From contig NZ_AHCF03000003.1 in assembly GCF_000238275.3 (NCBI RefSeq), positions 496,001 to 560,000 of the forward strand: DNA of 64,000 nucleotides. Reading direction: 5' to 3'. A model generated the notes under the pieces. It saw only the letters and a list, made by a program, of their open reading frames with translations, ran no database searches and had not been told where the DNA came from. Position numbers and translations under genes: made by a program. This DNA is from Pseudoalteromonas undina. GTDB taxonomy: Bacteria > Pseudomonadota > Gammaproteobacteria > Enterobacterales > Alteromonadaceae. How positions within the stretch are numbered: position 1 is the stretch's first letter; the number at the start of each line of letters is the position of its first letter. This document shows, piece by piece, positions 1 through 7,308 of this stretch.

Positions 1-254
1 TTAACTTATCAGCAAGGGCTGATTCAGTGTTAAGCCGCAGTACCAGTAACTTAAAGCAGCGTCAGATTATTGACTTTGTGATCACTGGTACTTTAACCCG
101 TCAAGAACATGCTTATATTGTTAATGCTCGCATGGTAAATATGCAAACTAATCAGATTGTATCTGCCGCAAGTACTGAAATTCCCATCAATGTGATGTGG
201 AGTAATGAAAAAATACAGCAGCGCGGTGACTATATTTACCGCAGTGAATATTAA
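1..254 (+). CDS. FlgO-family protein, C-terminal fragment (5' end outside window)
   Basis: The reading frame is open from the window edge (first full codon at 3) to the TAA at 252-254, so only the last 84 residues are visible. The segment FVITGTLTRQEHAYIVNARM followed by an N-Q-I-V-S-A-A-S run matches the end of the two FlgO-like proteins encoded directly downstream, which carry VLAGTL..ILVNARIV and VLSGTL..VVINARVI. FlgO-family proteins are outer-membrane-associated proteins needed for normal flagellar function in Vibrio. The next gene starts 12 bases later, so the three are probably one operon. The N-terminus and any signal peptide cannot be seen. Confidence 0.75.
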   Translation, partial: NLSARADSVLSRSTSNLKQRQIIDFVITGTLTRQEHAYIVNARMVNMQTNQIVSAASTEIPINVMWSNEKIQQRGDYIYRSEY

Positions 255-266
255 TTAGGAGCACAC

Positions 267-944
267 ATGAAACGCCTACTATTAACTTTATGTTTGCCAC
301 TGGGCTTTGGTTGTTCACAAATGACAAACCATAGTGACACGCAAATTACCGACGATGCGCCTATGTTTTTTGAGCAACGCCCTGTAGCTGCACCAACAAA
401 TACTGATTCGCTTTATCAAAATAAAGCCGCAGTGATGAATAAAAACAAACAAGTAAATACGCCAACCCGTAAAAATATTAATCATTATGTGCGTGGCATC
501 ATGCAAGACATGGCTGAAAACTTACAGTATGTAAATACTAAAACGCCATTGGCGGTATCAAGCTTTGTTTTTTTAGACCGTGACTACAACAATGCTGACT
601 TAGTGGGTAACCAAATCGCAGAGAGCTTTATGCATGAGCTGCATAATTTTGGTGTGCCGGTCATTGATTTTAAAACCACCGATTATATGCGCGTAACGCC
701 TGGCGGCGATTTTGTTTTTAGTCGCGACTACTTAGAGCTTAACCAAGAACAAAACTTTAGTTACGTATTAGCCGGCACGCTAGTAAACCACCAAGGCGGC
801 ATATTAGTAAACGCACGTATTGTTGGCTTAGCGAGTAAAGCGGTTGTAGGCTCTGCACAGGGCTTTATTCCACAATCAGTTATTGATGCGCTAAATAGCA
901 GTAACAGTGCTGATGGCGTTATGCTAAAACAAGCGAGTAAGTGA
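267..944 (+). CDS. FlgO-family envelope lipoprotein (second of three tandem copies)
   Basis: This 225-residue protein has a hydrophobic N-terminus ending in Gly-Phe-Gly-Cys16, probably a lipoprotein signal, although the -3 Gly makes the lipobox atypical. After a polar linker (about 20-65) comes one FlgO domain (about 70-205): a LAVSSFVFLD strand, a GNQIAESFMHEL helix, a DFKTTDYM segment and VLAGTLVNHQGGILVNARIV. The ATG at 267 follows an AGGAG ribosome site. It lies 12 bases after the preceding paralogue and 8 bases before the next. In Vibrio, FlgO is an outer-membrane protein encoded with FlgP and FlgT; here flgT and flgP are about 9 kb away. A role in the flagellar envelope assembly is inferred from family membership. 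Confidence 0.8.
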   Translation: MKRLLLTLCLPLGFGCSQMTNHSDTQITDDAPMFFEQRPVAAPTNTDSLYQNKAAVMNKNKQVNTPTRKNINHYVRGIMQDMAENLQYVNTKTPLAVSSFVFLDRDYNNADLVGNQIAESFMHELHNFGVPVIDFKTTDYMRVTPGGDFVFSRDYLELNQEQNFSYVLAGTLVNHQGGILVNARIVGLASKAVVGSAQGFIPQSVIDALNSSNSADGVMLKQASK

Positions 945-952
945 GGTTTATC

Positions 953-1630
953 ATGGCTAACTTAGCTAAGCGCTCAGCTTTAATTAGCATAAGTGCATTA
1001 TCACTATTACTTTCAGGCTGTAATTTACTTGGTGGATCTAACATGGCTGAACCCGCCAAATCTGAGCCAGAGCAAACAGTGGTAAGCAATCTTGATTTTA
1101 ACCAGATCATGGCGCAAATGCAGCAAAATGACGAGCAAGAACAATACGCCGATACAACGCAGTTTAACCCAAACAAGCATCATAAAAGCTTAGTTAACTA
1201 CGTAGAGCAAATGGCACTTGATTTAACCGACACCATGCAAGTAGCCCCGCAAGATGCAGCGATTGCAGTCACCTCGTTCGTTGATTTAGACGCAAGTTTA
1301 ACTACAGCAAGCCAGTTAGGTAATCAGTTATCAGAAACCTTCATACATCAGCTGCAAAAATTTGGTTATAGCGCGGTTGATTTTAAAACAGCCAATTTAA
1401 TTACCGTTAATGATCAAGGCGACTTTGCATTTACCCGCAACACTCGCAAGCTTGCAGGTACGAATATAGCCAGCCATGTTTTATCGGGTACATTAATTTA
1501 CCGTGCAGATGGGGTTGTTATTAACGCTCGCGTGATAAATATTGAAAATAAACGCCTTGCCGCCAGCAGCCGAACATTTATACCGCTTTACGTATTAAAT
1601 AAAGAAGATATATATTTATCAAGTAATTAA
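953..1630 (+). CDS. FlgO-family envelope lipoprotein (third of three tandem copies)
   Basis: I chose the ATG at 953, preceded by GTGAGG, over an in-frame GTG at 941 that would overlap the previous stop. This gives 225 residues. The N-terminus has a canonical lipobox Leu-Leu-Ser-Gly-Cys23, so the mature protein should be lipidated and, with Asn at +2, probably sorted to the outer membrane. A FlgO domain follows (about 75-215): IAVTSFVDLD, LGNQLSETFIHQL, DFKTANLI and VLSGTLIYRADGVVINARVI, aligning segment by segment with the upstream gene. Tandem FlgO-like paralogues suggest duplication followed by divergence of the linkers. It is the last gene before the tRNA. Confidence 0.8.
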   Translation: MANLAKRSALISISALSLLLSGCNLLGGSNMAEPAKSEPEQTVVSNLDFNQIMAQMQQNDEQEQYADTTQFNPNKHHKSLVNYVEQMALDLTDTMQVAPQDAAIAVTSFVDLDASLTTASQLGNQLSETFIHQLQKFGYSAVDFKTANLITVNDQGDFAFTRNTRKLAGTNIASHVLSGTLIYRADGVVINARVINIENKRLAASSRTFIPLYVLNKEDIYLSSN

Positions 1631-1643
1631 CTTAATTTGATGC

Positions 1644-1673
1644 TTGATATAAAAAACCAGATGCCGTTATAAT
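1644..1673 (+). promoter_or_regulatory. sigma-70 promoter of the tRNA-Arg gene
   Basis: A TTGATA -35 hexamer at 1644-1649 and a perfect TATAAT -10 at 1668-1673 are separated by 18 bases. They sit about 30 bases upstream of the mature tRNA 5' end, the arrangement expected of a stable-RNA promoter. Confidence 0.7.
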
Positions 1674-1704
1674 TTCCAAACACTTAGTACTTAGCACCCA
1701 ACGT

Positions 1705-1779
1705 GGCCTCTTAGTTAAATGGATATAACGGCCCCCTCCTAAGGGGCAGTTGCAGGTTCGATTCCTGCAGGGGCTACCA
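1705..1779 (+). tRNA. tRNA-Arg, anticodon CCT
   Basis: A complete cloverleaf can be folded by eye. The acceptor stem is GGCCTCT (1705-1711) against AGGGGCT (1769-1775), allowing G-T pairs. The anticodon stem GCCCC/GGGGC (1731-1735/1743-1747) holds the loop CTCCTAA with anticodon CCT at 1738-1740. The T-arm contains GGTTCGATTCC. The discriminator A and an encoded CCA end at 1779. It closely resembles the Escherichia coli argW product, which reads AGG codons. Such tRNA-Arg genes often serve as integration sites, and an accessory-looking unit lies directly downstream. I found no second copy of the tRNA 3' end before the next conserved gene. Confidence 0.95.
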
Positions 1780-1953
1780 ATTAAATCAATGAGTTATGTT
1801 TTTATTTTCACTGTTTTTAATTTCCGTGTAGCACATATGTAGCGGCCTTTCCAACTAGTCTCCCGATGGTAATTATTTTGTAATCTTTCTTAATATCGGT
1901 TAGTTTAATTGCTTATTCAGTACAAGTTCACTTTGTTAAATAATGGATTAAGA

Positions 1954-3726
1954 ATGGCGATTAAAAAGAATAAACCGGTAAACCGCTTTTATACTAATAT
2001 CAGTAATTATAAAAATTATGGAGCCGCAGGAAGCAACCTTTTTGAAATAAATAATTGGCTTGAGACTGAAGGACTAATTGAAAAGCTTCATCAAAACTTA
2101 AAAAAAGAGCAAGATGTTTATACGTTACTTTCTCCAGAGCAACCAAAGAAAGTACAAAGCTTTTTTTATCCACCGACGGTGAAGGGAAGAGGCCAAGATG
2201 ATGTTTCATTAGAGAATTTAATGAAAAAAAATGGCAAGAACGGTGTCTTGATTCAAGGAAAGTTGGGGCAAGGTAAGTCTATGTTGCTTAGATATTTGCA
2301 GTTTCTTGAGCTCAATAATGGCTTTGCAATACCGCTATTTTTAGAATTAAGGAAAATTAAATCTACTACACCTTTATTAACAGCTGCTAAATCAAAGTTG
2401 AAATCATTAGGATTAGACTGTTCGGAAAAAGTTTTCAACTTTTTGCTAGATAATGGGTTAGTTACACTGCTATATGATGGATATGATGAAGTTTCTCTAG
2501 AAAATAGGGAGCTAGTTAGTCAAGAACTTACTGAAATATGTGATCTTTACCCAAAGGCGAAGGTTGTAGTAACTAGTCGCCATCATACTGAAATCAGTAA
2601 GAATAAGTCATTTATAATTTACACAATAAATACTCTTCAACGAAGTGATTTAGCCCCGTTTATTAAAACTATATTCGGTAAATCAGATTTATATGCACCA
2701 ATTATATCTAAAATCAATGAATCGAACGAGTTTGAATATGAAGTTCTTGATACACCTCTGATGGTTACTTGGTTTATTGTAGTTTATAAAAAAAGATTTA
2801 AGATCCCACAGACTAAACTTGGATTCTATGAGGATTTATTTGGGGCGATATTATCAAGGCATGATGGATTTAAAGAAAGTTACGATAGGGAATCAAAGTC
2901 AAGACTTAATGATGACCAAATTAAGCAGGTTTTTCAGACTTTTTGTTATTTGAGTCGAAAAAGTCAAGTAAGCACTTTTAGTCAGGCAAAAATTAAAGAC
3001 TATATACAAAGAGCATTAAATATAGAGTCGTTAACGAATGTTAAACCTTTCGATTACTTATATGATCTCACTCATGTAACGTGTTTAGTTAAAATAGATG
3101 GTTTAGAGTATGAGTTTTTCCACGACAGTGTACCTCAGTACTTTAGTGCTTGCTTTATTGCTTCAAACACTGACGAAAATGTTAAAAAATTCTATAAAAA
3201 CCAGGATAATGTGGCAGTTATGGAAGATGAGCTCATGTTTTTGGAGGAGCTGGATCAGTATCGCTACCTCAAATATTTCTTAAAACCTAGAATTGAAGCC
3301 TTGTTAACTGGAGAAAGCATAAATAGTGATATATTAAAGTTAATGCTAAAAAACTCACATTTATGCTTTGACAAAAAGGATGATAATAACTTTGTTATGC
3401 TCGTTTATATTAAATCTTATGAAACGAAAAAGATATTTGAGGTTAATGGAAATGATACTTTACAACTGTCTGCATCATTTGTGCTAGATCGGATTGTAGA
3501 AGATAATAAGCATAATAGAGAGATATTCTCGTCACTATATGAAGAGTTTGATAATAATACAGGGCGCTTTATATTTGTTGATTTATCTAAGTTTTTAAAG
3601 GTTTTCAAATTTACCCATGAATTCTATGAAATAATGAAAGGGGTTCTTGTTGATTATGTGGTTAATAATTTGAATAAAGTTGCTGCTATTATTACGAAAG
3701 AAGATAAGAAAGAGGATTTATTTTAA
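1954..3726 (+). CDS. NACHT-type P-loop NTPase, possible anti-phage/stress sensor
   Basis: The ATG at 1954 gives 590 residues; a TTG at 1909 would add 15. Visible motifs: Walker A GKLGQGKS (102-109); a Walker B region TLLYDGYDE (171-179), the hhhhDG-D-E form typical of NACHT/STAND NTPases; VVVTSRH (204-210), the sensor strand; and near 405-420 FFHDSVPQYFSACFIA, like the F-H-x-S-x-Q-E-Y-F-A motif that ends NACHT winged-helix regions. The first ~95 residues match no effector domain I know, and the C-terminus shows no evident LRR, TPR or WD repeats. Its stop overlaps the start of the next gene by one base, so the two are probably co-translated. Base composition is clearly more AT-rich than the flanking genes, and it lies beside a tRNA gene; both suggest acquisition. 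Bacterial NACHT proteins (bNACHT, NLR-like) include known phage-defence proteins, but the function here is inferred. RBS support is weak (GGATTAAG). Confidence 0.75.
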   Translation: MAIKKNKPVNRFYTNISNYKNYGAAGSNLFEINNWLETEGLIEKLHQNLKKEQDVYTLLSPEQPKKVQSFFYPPTVKGRGQDDVSLENLMKKNGKNGVLIQGKLGQGKSMLLRYLQFLELNNGFAIPLFLELRKIKSTTPLLTAAKSKLKSLGLDCSEKVFNFLLDNGLVTLLYDGYDEVSLENRELVSQELTEICDLYPKAKVVVTSRHHTEISKNKSFIIYTINTLQRSDLAPFIKTIFGKSDLYAPIISKINESNEFEYEVLDTPLMVTWFIVVYKKRFKIPQTKLGFYEDLFGAILSRHDGFKESYDRESKSRLNDDQIKQVFQTFCYLSRKSQVSTFSQAKIKDYIQRALNIESLTNVKPFDYLYDLTHVTCLVKIDGLEYEFFHDSVPQYFSACFIASNTDENVKKFYKNQDNVAVMEDELMFLEELDQYRYLKYFLKPRIEALLTGESINSDILKLMLKNSHLCFDKKDDNNFVMLVYIKSYETKKIFEVNGNDTLQLSASFVLDRIVEDNKHNREIFSSLYEEFDNNTGRFIFVDLSKFLKVFKFTHEFYEIMKGVLVDYVVNNLNKVAAIITKEDKKEDLF

Positions 3727-4346
3727 TGGTTAGTTGGCTTGTTCTAAAAGATATATATGAGCTTAAGGTCATTAAGGGGACTGCTATTTGGATATTTATA
3801 GTCCCAGCTTTTGTTAAATTTTTCAGTATTTTTGACTCTTCAGAGATAATTGATGCTAGTTATGTTTTTTTTAACTCTTATGTTCTATTTGGCTTATATT
3901 TCTCAGCGCTGAGCTTTTTCTTAGGTTCTATTGTTTTTAATTTAAGGTGTCCTTCATTAAATAAAGGTTTACACGGTTATGACGCTTTTCAAGAAAAAGG
4001 GATGACAATTTACAATTTGGCTGAATATACAAATGAGTTAGCTGAAAGTGATGCACTTAAATATAAACCTATTTTAAAAAATGTAAGTAGCCAATTTGAA
4101 AGCCATTATATAGATAATGGCAAGACCTACACATTAGAAAGGACGGATCAGACTATATGTCAAAGCTTTCTAAAAGATGAATTACCTCTTATTTTTTGGT
4201 CATTATATGTGTTTACATCGAAAACTAGGTCTATATCACAGTTTTTTTGCTGGTTGTTTTTGTTTTTCGGATTTGCTGGCTTGTTATTAGTTTTACTTAG
4301 AAACCTTACAATAGTGATTGAATTTTTAATGGATGCTTTAAATTAA
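3726..4346 (+). CDS. Membrane protein paired with the NACHT NTPase, function unknown
   Basis: This 206-residue protein is not one I recognise. It has two hydrophobic segments near the N-terminus (about 18-37 and 45-72), a polar middle (about 75-170) and a strong C-terminal membrane segment (about 172-197, rich in Phe, Leu, Trp). Three membrane passes are therefore likely, with the central region on one side of the inner membrane. Its ATG shares one base with the preceding stop (TAATG), indicating translational coupling with the NTPase. The region shares the same AT-rich composition. A membrane partner encoded with a NACHT sensor could be the effector, for example one that perturbs the membrane on activation, or an anchor. 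That role is inference only. Confidence 0.65.
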   Translation: MVSWLVLKDIYELKVIKGTAIWIFIVPAFVKFFSIFDSSEIIDASYVFFNSYVLFGLYFSALSFFLGSIVFNLRCPSLNKGLHGYDAFQEKGMTIYNLAEYTNELAESDALKYKPILKNVSSQFESHYIDNGKTYTLERTDQTICQSFLKDELPLIFWSLYVFTSKTRSISQFFCWLFLFFGFAGLLLVLLRNLTIVIEFLMDALN

Positions 4347-4444
4347 GTACAGTTATTTACAGAACTCCAAGTAATATCTCTCTTGCCATTCTGACAAGTA
4401 GTTCGCTAAAGGTTATTTTTGGCTTTGTACTGGTGTTTGATATG

Positions 4445-4472
4445 AGCTAAAGCTCAGTAGGTAGCTTTAGCT
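4445..4472 (+). terminator. Hairpin downstream of the NACHT/membrane pair
   Basis: AGCTAAAGCT (4445-4454) and AGCTTTAGCT (4463-4472) form a perfect 10-bp stem with an 8-base loop, followed by ATTT but no long T run. It lies about 100 bases after the second gene's stop. Its role as terminator or mRNA-stabilising stem is uncertain. Confidence 0.4.
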
Positions 4473-4524
4473 ATTTGAAATGTTGAATTTAACTGCAATT
4501 TTATTTTAAAGAGATAGCTTTAGG

Positions 4525-4650
4525 TTATGCTTTTTCCAACTTCCATGAATAATACCTAGTGATGATGGCTTTACCAGCGAACCATAACCCTTTTACTTTG
4601 AGTATGAGTTCACTATCGTAATCGCTTTGTAAGCACTCGCCAGTTTCTTC
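4525..4650 (-). pseudogene. Possible C-terminal remnant of an unidentified protein
   Basis: On the minus strand a 41-codon frame runs from just after an in-frame TGA (4651-4653) to a TAA (4525-4527) with no usable start codon. Its translation contains LILKVKGLWFAGKAII and ends TRYYSWKLEKA, which looks protein-like with alternating hydrophobic strands. It could be the decayed end of a gene cut when the neighbouring accessory segment arrived. An open frame of this length can also arise by chance in AT-rich DNA, so confidence is low. I do not recognise the family. Confidence 0.2.
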
Positions 4651-4680
4651 TCATTTATAAAATCTTTTCTAATTACAAAT

Positions 4681-4715
4681 AATAAAGCGAGTAACATAAA
4701 TTTACTCGCTTTATT
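4681..4715 (-). terminator. Terminator after the DHH phosphoesterase gene
   Basis: Arms AATAAAGCGAGTAA (4681-4694) and TTACTCGCTTTATT (4702-4715) make a perfect 14-bp stem with a 7-base loop. Read on the minus strand it follows the gene stop by about 25 bases and runs into a T-rich tail. Being symmetrical, it could also stop plus-strand transcripts from the NACHT side. Confidence 0.75.
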
Positions 4716-4739
4716 ATTTTGATAGCTGATAGCTAGTTC

Positions 4740-5672
4740 TTAACCATCACTAGTAATTGTAGCAATCAGCTCGCTCAGTACCTGCTCAGCTTTGCCTGTT
4801 TCTACTTGGCAAGTACCGGCATTTAAATGGCCGCCGCCACCGTATTTAAGGCACAACTCGCCAACATTAGTATTGGAGCTGCGGTTGGTGATTGATTTAC
4901 CAATGGCGTACACCACGTTTTGCTTTTTAAGCCCCCACATTTTATGTATTGAGATATTACATTCGGGGAACATGGCGTAAATAACGAAGCGGTTAGTAGC
5001 GTAAATGGTTTCTTCTTCGGTTAAATTGAGTACCACTAAGTTGTCGTGTACTGATGAGCAGCGGTCTATTTGCTCTTTAGCTTGTGCGTTGTGCTCGTGG
5101 TATAACGCAACACGCTCGGCAACATCTTCCATTGCTAGTATTTGTTCTATGCTGTGATCTTTACAGGCGTCAATTAACTTCATCATTAACTGGTAATTAG
5201 AAATTTTGAATTCACGAAAACGGCCAAGTCCTGTGCGCGCATCCATAATAAAGTTCATCAGTACCCAGTCTGTTGGGTTTAAAATTTCGTCTTTTGTAAA
5301 TTGTGCCGAATCCCCTTTATCGACCGCTTCCATCATGTCAGTTGAAATATTAGGGAATTTCTCTGCACCGCCATAATAGTCGTATACAACGCGTGCTGCA
5401 GAGGGCGCATCAGGGTCAATAATGTGGTTTTTAATATCGCTTTCGTTACGAACGGTTTCACTCAAGTGGTGATCAAATGCAATATGACAACCGGCAACAT
5501 AGGGGAGGTTAGTGGTAATGTCGTTGCTGGTAATGGCTATTTTACCGTCTTGCATGTCTTTTGGATGCACAAATAAAATATCGTCGATTAAATCTAAATC
5601 TTTAAGTAATACGGCACACACTAGGCCGTCAAAATCGCTTCGAGTGACAAGTCTATATTTATTATTGCTCAT
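4740..5672 (-). CDS. DHH-family phosphoesterase (exopolyphosphatase-like)
   Basis: This 310-residue protein carries the DHH superfamily signature: DFDG (13-16), where aspartates bind catalytic metal, FDHH (66-69), and D118-K-G-D121. Near the C-terminus GGGGH (278-282) followed by LNAG is the DHHA1 substrate-binding motif. Family members are metal-dependent phosphodiesterases or exopolyphosphatases acting on short phosphate chains, nano-RNA or cyclic dinucleotide products; genome annotation often names this subgroup exopolyphosphatase. There is no signal peptide, so it should be cytosolic. It is a single gene on the minus strand with its own hairpin terminator. The exact substrate cannot be told from the sequence, and its place beside the flagellar cluster appears incidental. 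Confidence 0.8.
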   Translation of the reverse strand: MSNNKYRLVTRSDFDGLVCAVLLKDLDLIDDILFVHPKDMQDGKIAITSNDITTNLPYVAGCHIAFDHHLSETVRNESDIKNHIIDPDAPSAARVVYDYYGGAEKFPNISTDMMEAVDKGDSAQFTKDEILNPTDWVLMNFIMDARTGLGRFREFKISNYQLMMKLIDACKDHSIEQILAMEDVAERVALYHEHNAQAKEQIDRCSSVHDNLVVLNLTEEETIYATNRFVIYAMFPECNISIHKMWGLKKQNVVYAIGKSITNRSSNTNVGELCLKYGGGGHLNAGTCQVETGKAEQVLSELIATITSDG

Positions 5673-5752
5673 TTTCGGTCCATTTTTGTTTATTTATTAA
5701 TCTGAGTGTAGCAGTTTAAACTCCATTTTATATACCAGTTTTTAACATAAAA

Positions 5753-5778
5753 AAAGCCAAAACAATGGTTTTGGCTTT
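5753..5778 (-). terminator. Terminator after the disulfide reductase gene
   Basis: AAAGCCAAAAC (5753-5763) and GTTTTGGCTTT (5768-5778) form a perfect 11-bp stem with a 4-base loop. On the minus strand it is followed by a T run, an intrinsic terminator about 28 bases after the stop codon. Confidence 0.85.
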
Positions 5779-5805
5779 GAGTAGCAAGTGTGTATTAGTG
5801 ATGTG

Positions 5806-7254
5806 TTATGCGCCTGGGCCACATTCCATACAATGGTTAATAATGTCTGGGCCAAATTTTAATTTAGCGTTTAAATCACGTAGTGCAGTGCGTAGGCCTT
5901 CTTCAATAACAGGGTGATAAAAAGGCATATCAAGCATTTGTGGTACAGTCATTTTGTTTTGTACAGCCCATGCTAATAAATGAGCAATGTGCTCTGCTTG
6001 AGGGCCAATAAATTCAGCACCTAAAAATAAGCCGGTGCCGTGCTCGGCATACACACGCATGTGGCCTTTGTTTTTTAGCATAACGCGGCTACGGCCTTGG
6101 TTTTCAAAGCTGACTTCGCCTATTTCAAAGCACTCACAGCTGCCTAATCGTTGGCTAATTTCTTTAAAGCTTTCACCAACCATGGCTATTTGTGGGTCGC
6201 TAAACACAGCGGCAATTTTAGCGCGGCGTAAACCCGCACGTACATGAGGGTAGCGGCCTGCGTTTTGCCCTGCGATTGTTCCTTGATCGGATGCTTCGTG
6301 AAGCAAAGGGATCATGTTACTAGCATCGCCAGCAATAAATATGTGGGAGTTGCCACATTGCATAGTGTGGGCATCAGCGAGTGGTACGCCACGTTCATCA
6401 AGCTCTATGCCGGTGTTTTCTAACCCTAGTTTATCGGTGTTAGGTACTCGCCCGGTTGCAGCCAGAACATAGTCAAACTGCTCGGTGTGTTTAACACCTT
6501 GTTTGTCGGTATAGGTTAGCTCTGCTTTATTACCTACTTGTTTCATATCTGAAACGTTTGAGTCGGTATCAACATAAAATTCTTCTGCGAATACGGTATT
6601 AGCGTAATCTTTAACTACTGGGTCGGTTAATGGGCCTATGGCACCACCTACACCAAAGAGTTTTACCTTTACCCCTAATCTATGCAACGCTTGGCCAATT
6701 TCAAGGCCTATAACGCCTGGGCCAAATACGGCTACTGATTCTGGTAAATCATCCCAGTCGAATACATCGTCATTAATAATCAGTCGGTCGCCAAAGTTAT
6801 TAAATACGCCAGGGTAAGATGGGCGTGAACCTGTTGCTATTACAAAGCGTTTAGCAGTGATAATGGTGTGCTCATCTATTTGCACGCGGTTGGCGTCTAA
6901 AAACTGTGCATAGCCACGAATTTTATCTTCGCTAGGTATTTCATCTACGGCTTCTACTACGAATCCTGCAAAGCGATCGCGCTCACTTTTAACTCGTGCC
7001 ATAACGGCTTTACCGTCAATAACAGGTTTTGAGCTGTGAACTCCAAAGGCAGGTGCCATTTCTATTGAGTGCGCGGCTTCTGCTGCAGCAATCAATAACT
7101 TACTTGGCATGCAACCAACACGTGCGCAGGTTGTACCGTATGGGCCTGATTCAATCATAAGTACGTTTTGAGTAAATTGTTTTGCATTACGGTAGGCACT
7201 TAAACCAGCAGTACCTGCACCTATAACAACAACGTCGGTTTGCAGTTCTTTCAT
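5806..7254 (-). CDS. FAD-dependent pyridine nucleotide-disulfide oxidoreductase (dihydrolipoyl dehydrogenase-like)
   Basis: This 482-residue class I flavoprotein disulfide reductase has an FAD-binding GAGTAG (12-17), the redox-active pair C43-ARVG-C48 in a CxxxxC motif, a second Rossmann motif GPGVIG for NAD(P)H, an ATGRVPN segment and a C-terminal HPxxEE His-Glu pair (H447, E452). It resembles dihydrolipoyl dehydrogenase but is not encoded with 2-oxoacid dehydrogenase genes. It lies 54 bases downstream of a peroxiredoxin-glutaredoxin fusion on the same strand, near oxyR, so a role in thiol-based peroxide defence is more likely. An unusual feature is the tail with C475-M-E-C478 seven residues from the end, a possible extra redox pair that could pass electrons onward. 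The physiological substrate is unknown. Confidence 0.8.
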   Translation of the reverse strand: MKELQTDVVVIGAGTAGLSAYRNAKQFTQNVLMIESGPYGTTCARVGCMPSKLLIAAAEAAHSIEMAPAFGVHSSKPVIDGKAVMARVKSERDRFAGFVVEAVDEIPSEDKIRGYAQFLDANRVQIDEHTIITAKRFVIATGSRPSYPGVFNNFGDRLIINDDVFDWDDLPESVAVFGPGVIGLEIGQALHRLGVKVKLFGVGGAIGPLTDPVVKDYANTVFAEEFYVDTDSNVSDMKQVGNKAELTYTDKQGVKHTEQFDYVLAATGRVPNTDKLGLENTGIELDERGVPLADAHTMQCGNSHIFIAGDASNMIPLLHEASDQGTIAGQNAGRYPHVRAGLRRAKIAAVFSDPQIAMVGESFKEISQRLGSCECFEIGEVSFENQGRSRVMLKNKGHMRVYAEHGTGLFLGAEFIGPQAEHIAHLLAWAVQNKMTVPQMLDMPFYHPVIEEGLRTALRDLNAKLKFGPDIINHCMECGPGA

Positions 7255-7308
7255 AGTGTTTTTCCTTTAATAAACAGGGGCGTTGCAGCCCCTGTTTTAT
7301 TTACTTAA

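Larger units (their letters stand above)
4347..4739. other. 393-base gap after the NACHT pair, no intact gene
   Basis: The gap holds a perfect 10-bp hairpin (4445-4472), a possible short gene remnant on the minus strand (4525-4650) and a 14-bp hairpin terminator (4681-4715). No tRNA-derived direct repeat, transposase or integrase is visible. The AT-rich composition continues the NACHT region, so the right edge of the accessory segment probably lies here. Confidence 0.6.

Noticed and set aside
1705-4740. tRNA-flanked integrated prophage or integrative island
   Set aside because: No integrase and no second copy of the tRNA end were found, so only gene acquisition next to a tRNA is suggested, not a defined mobile element.
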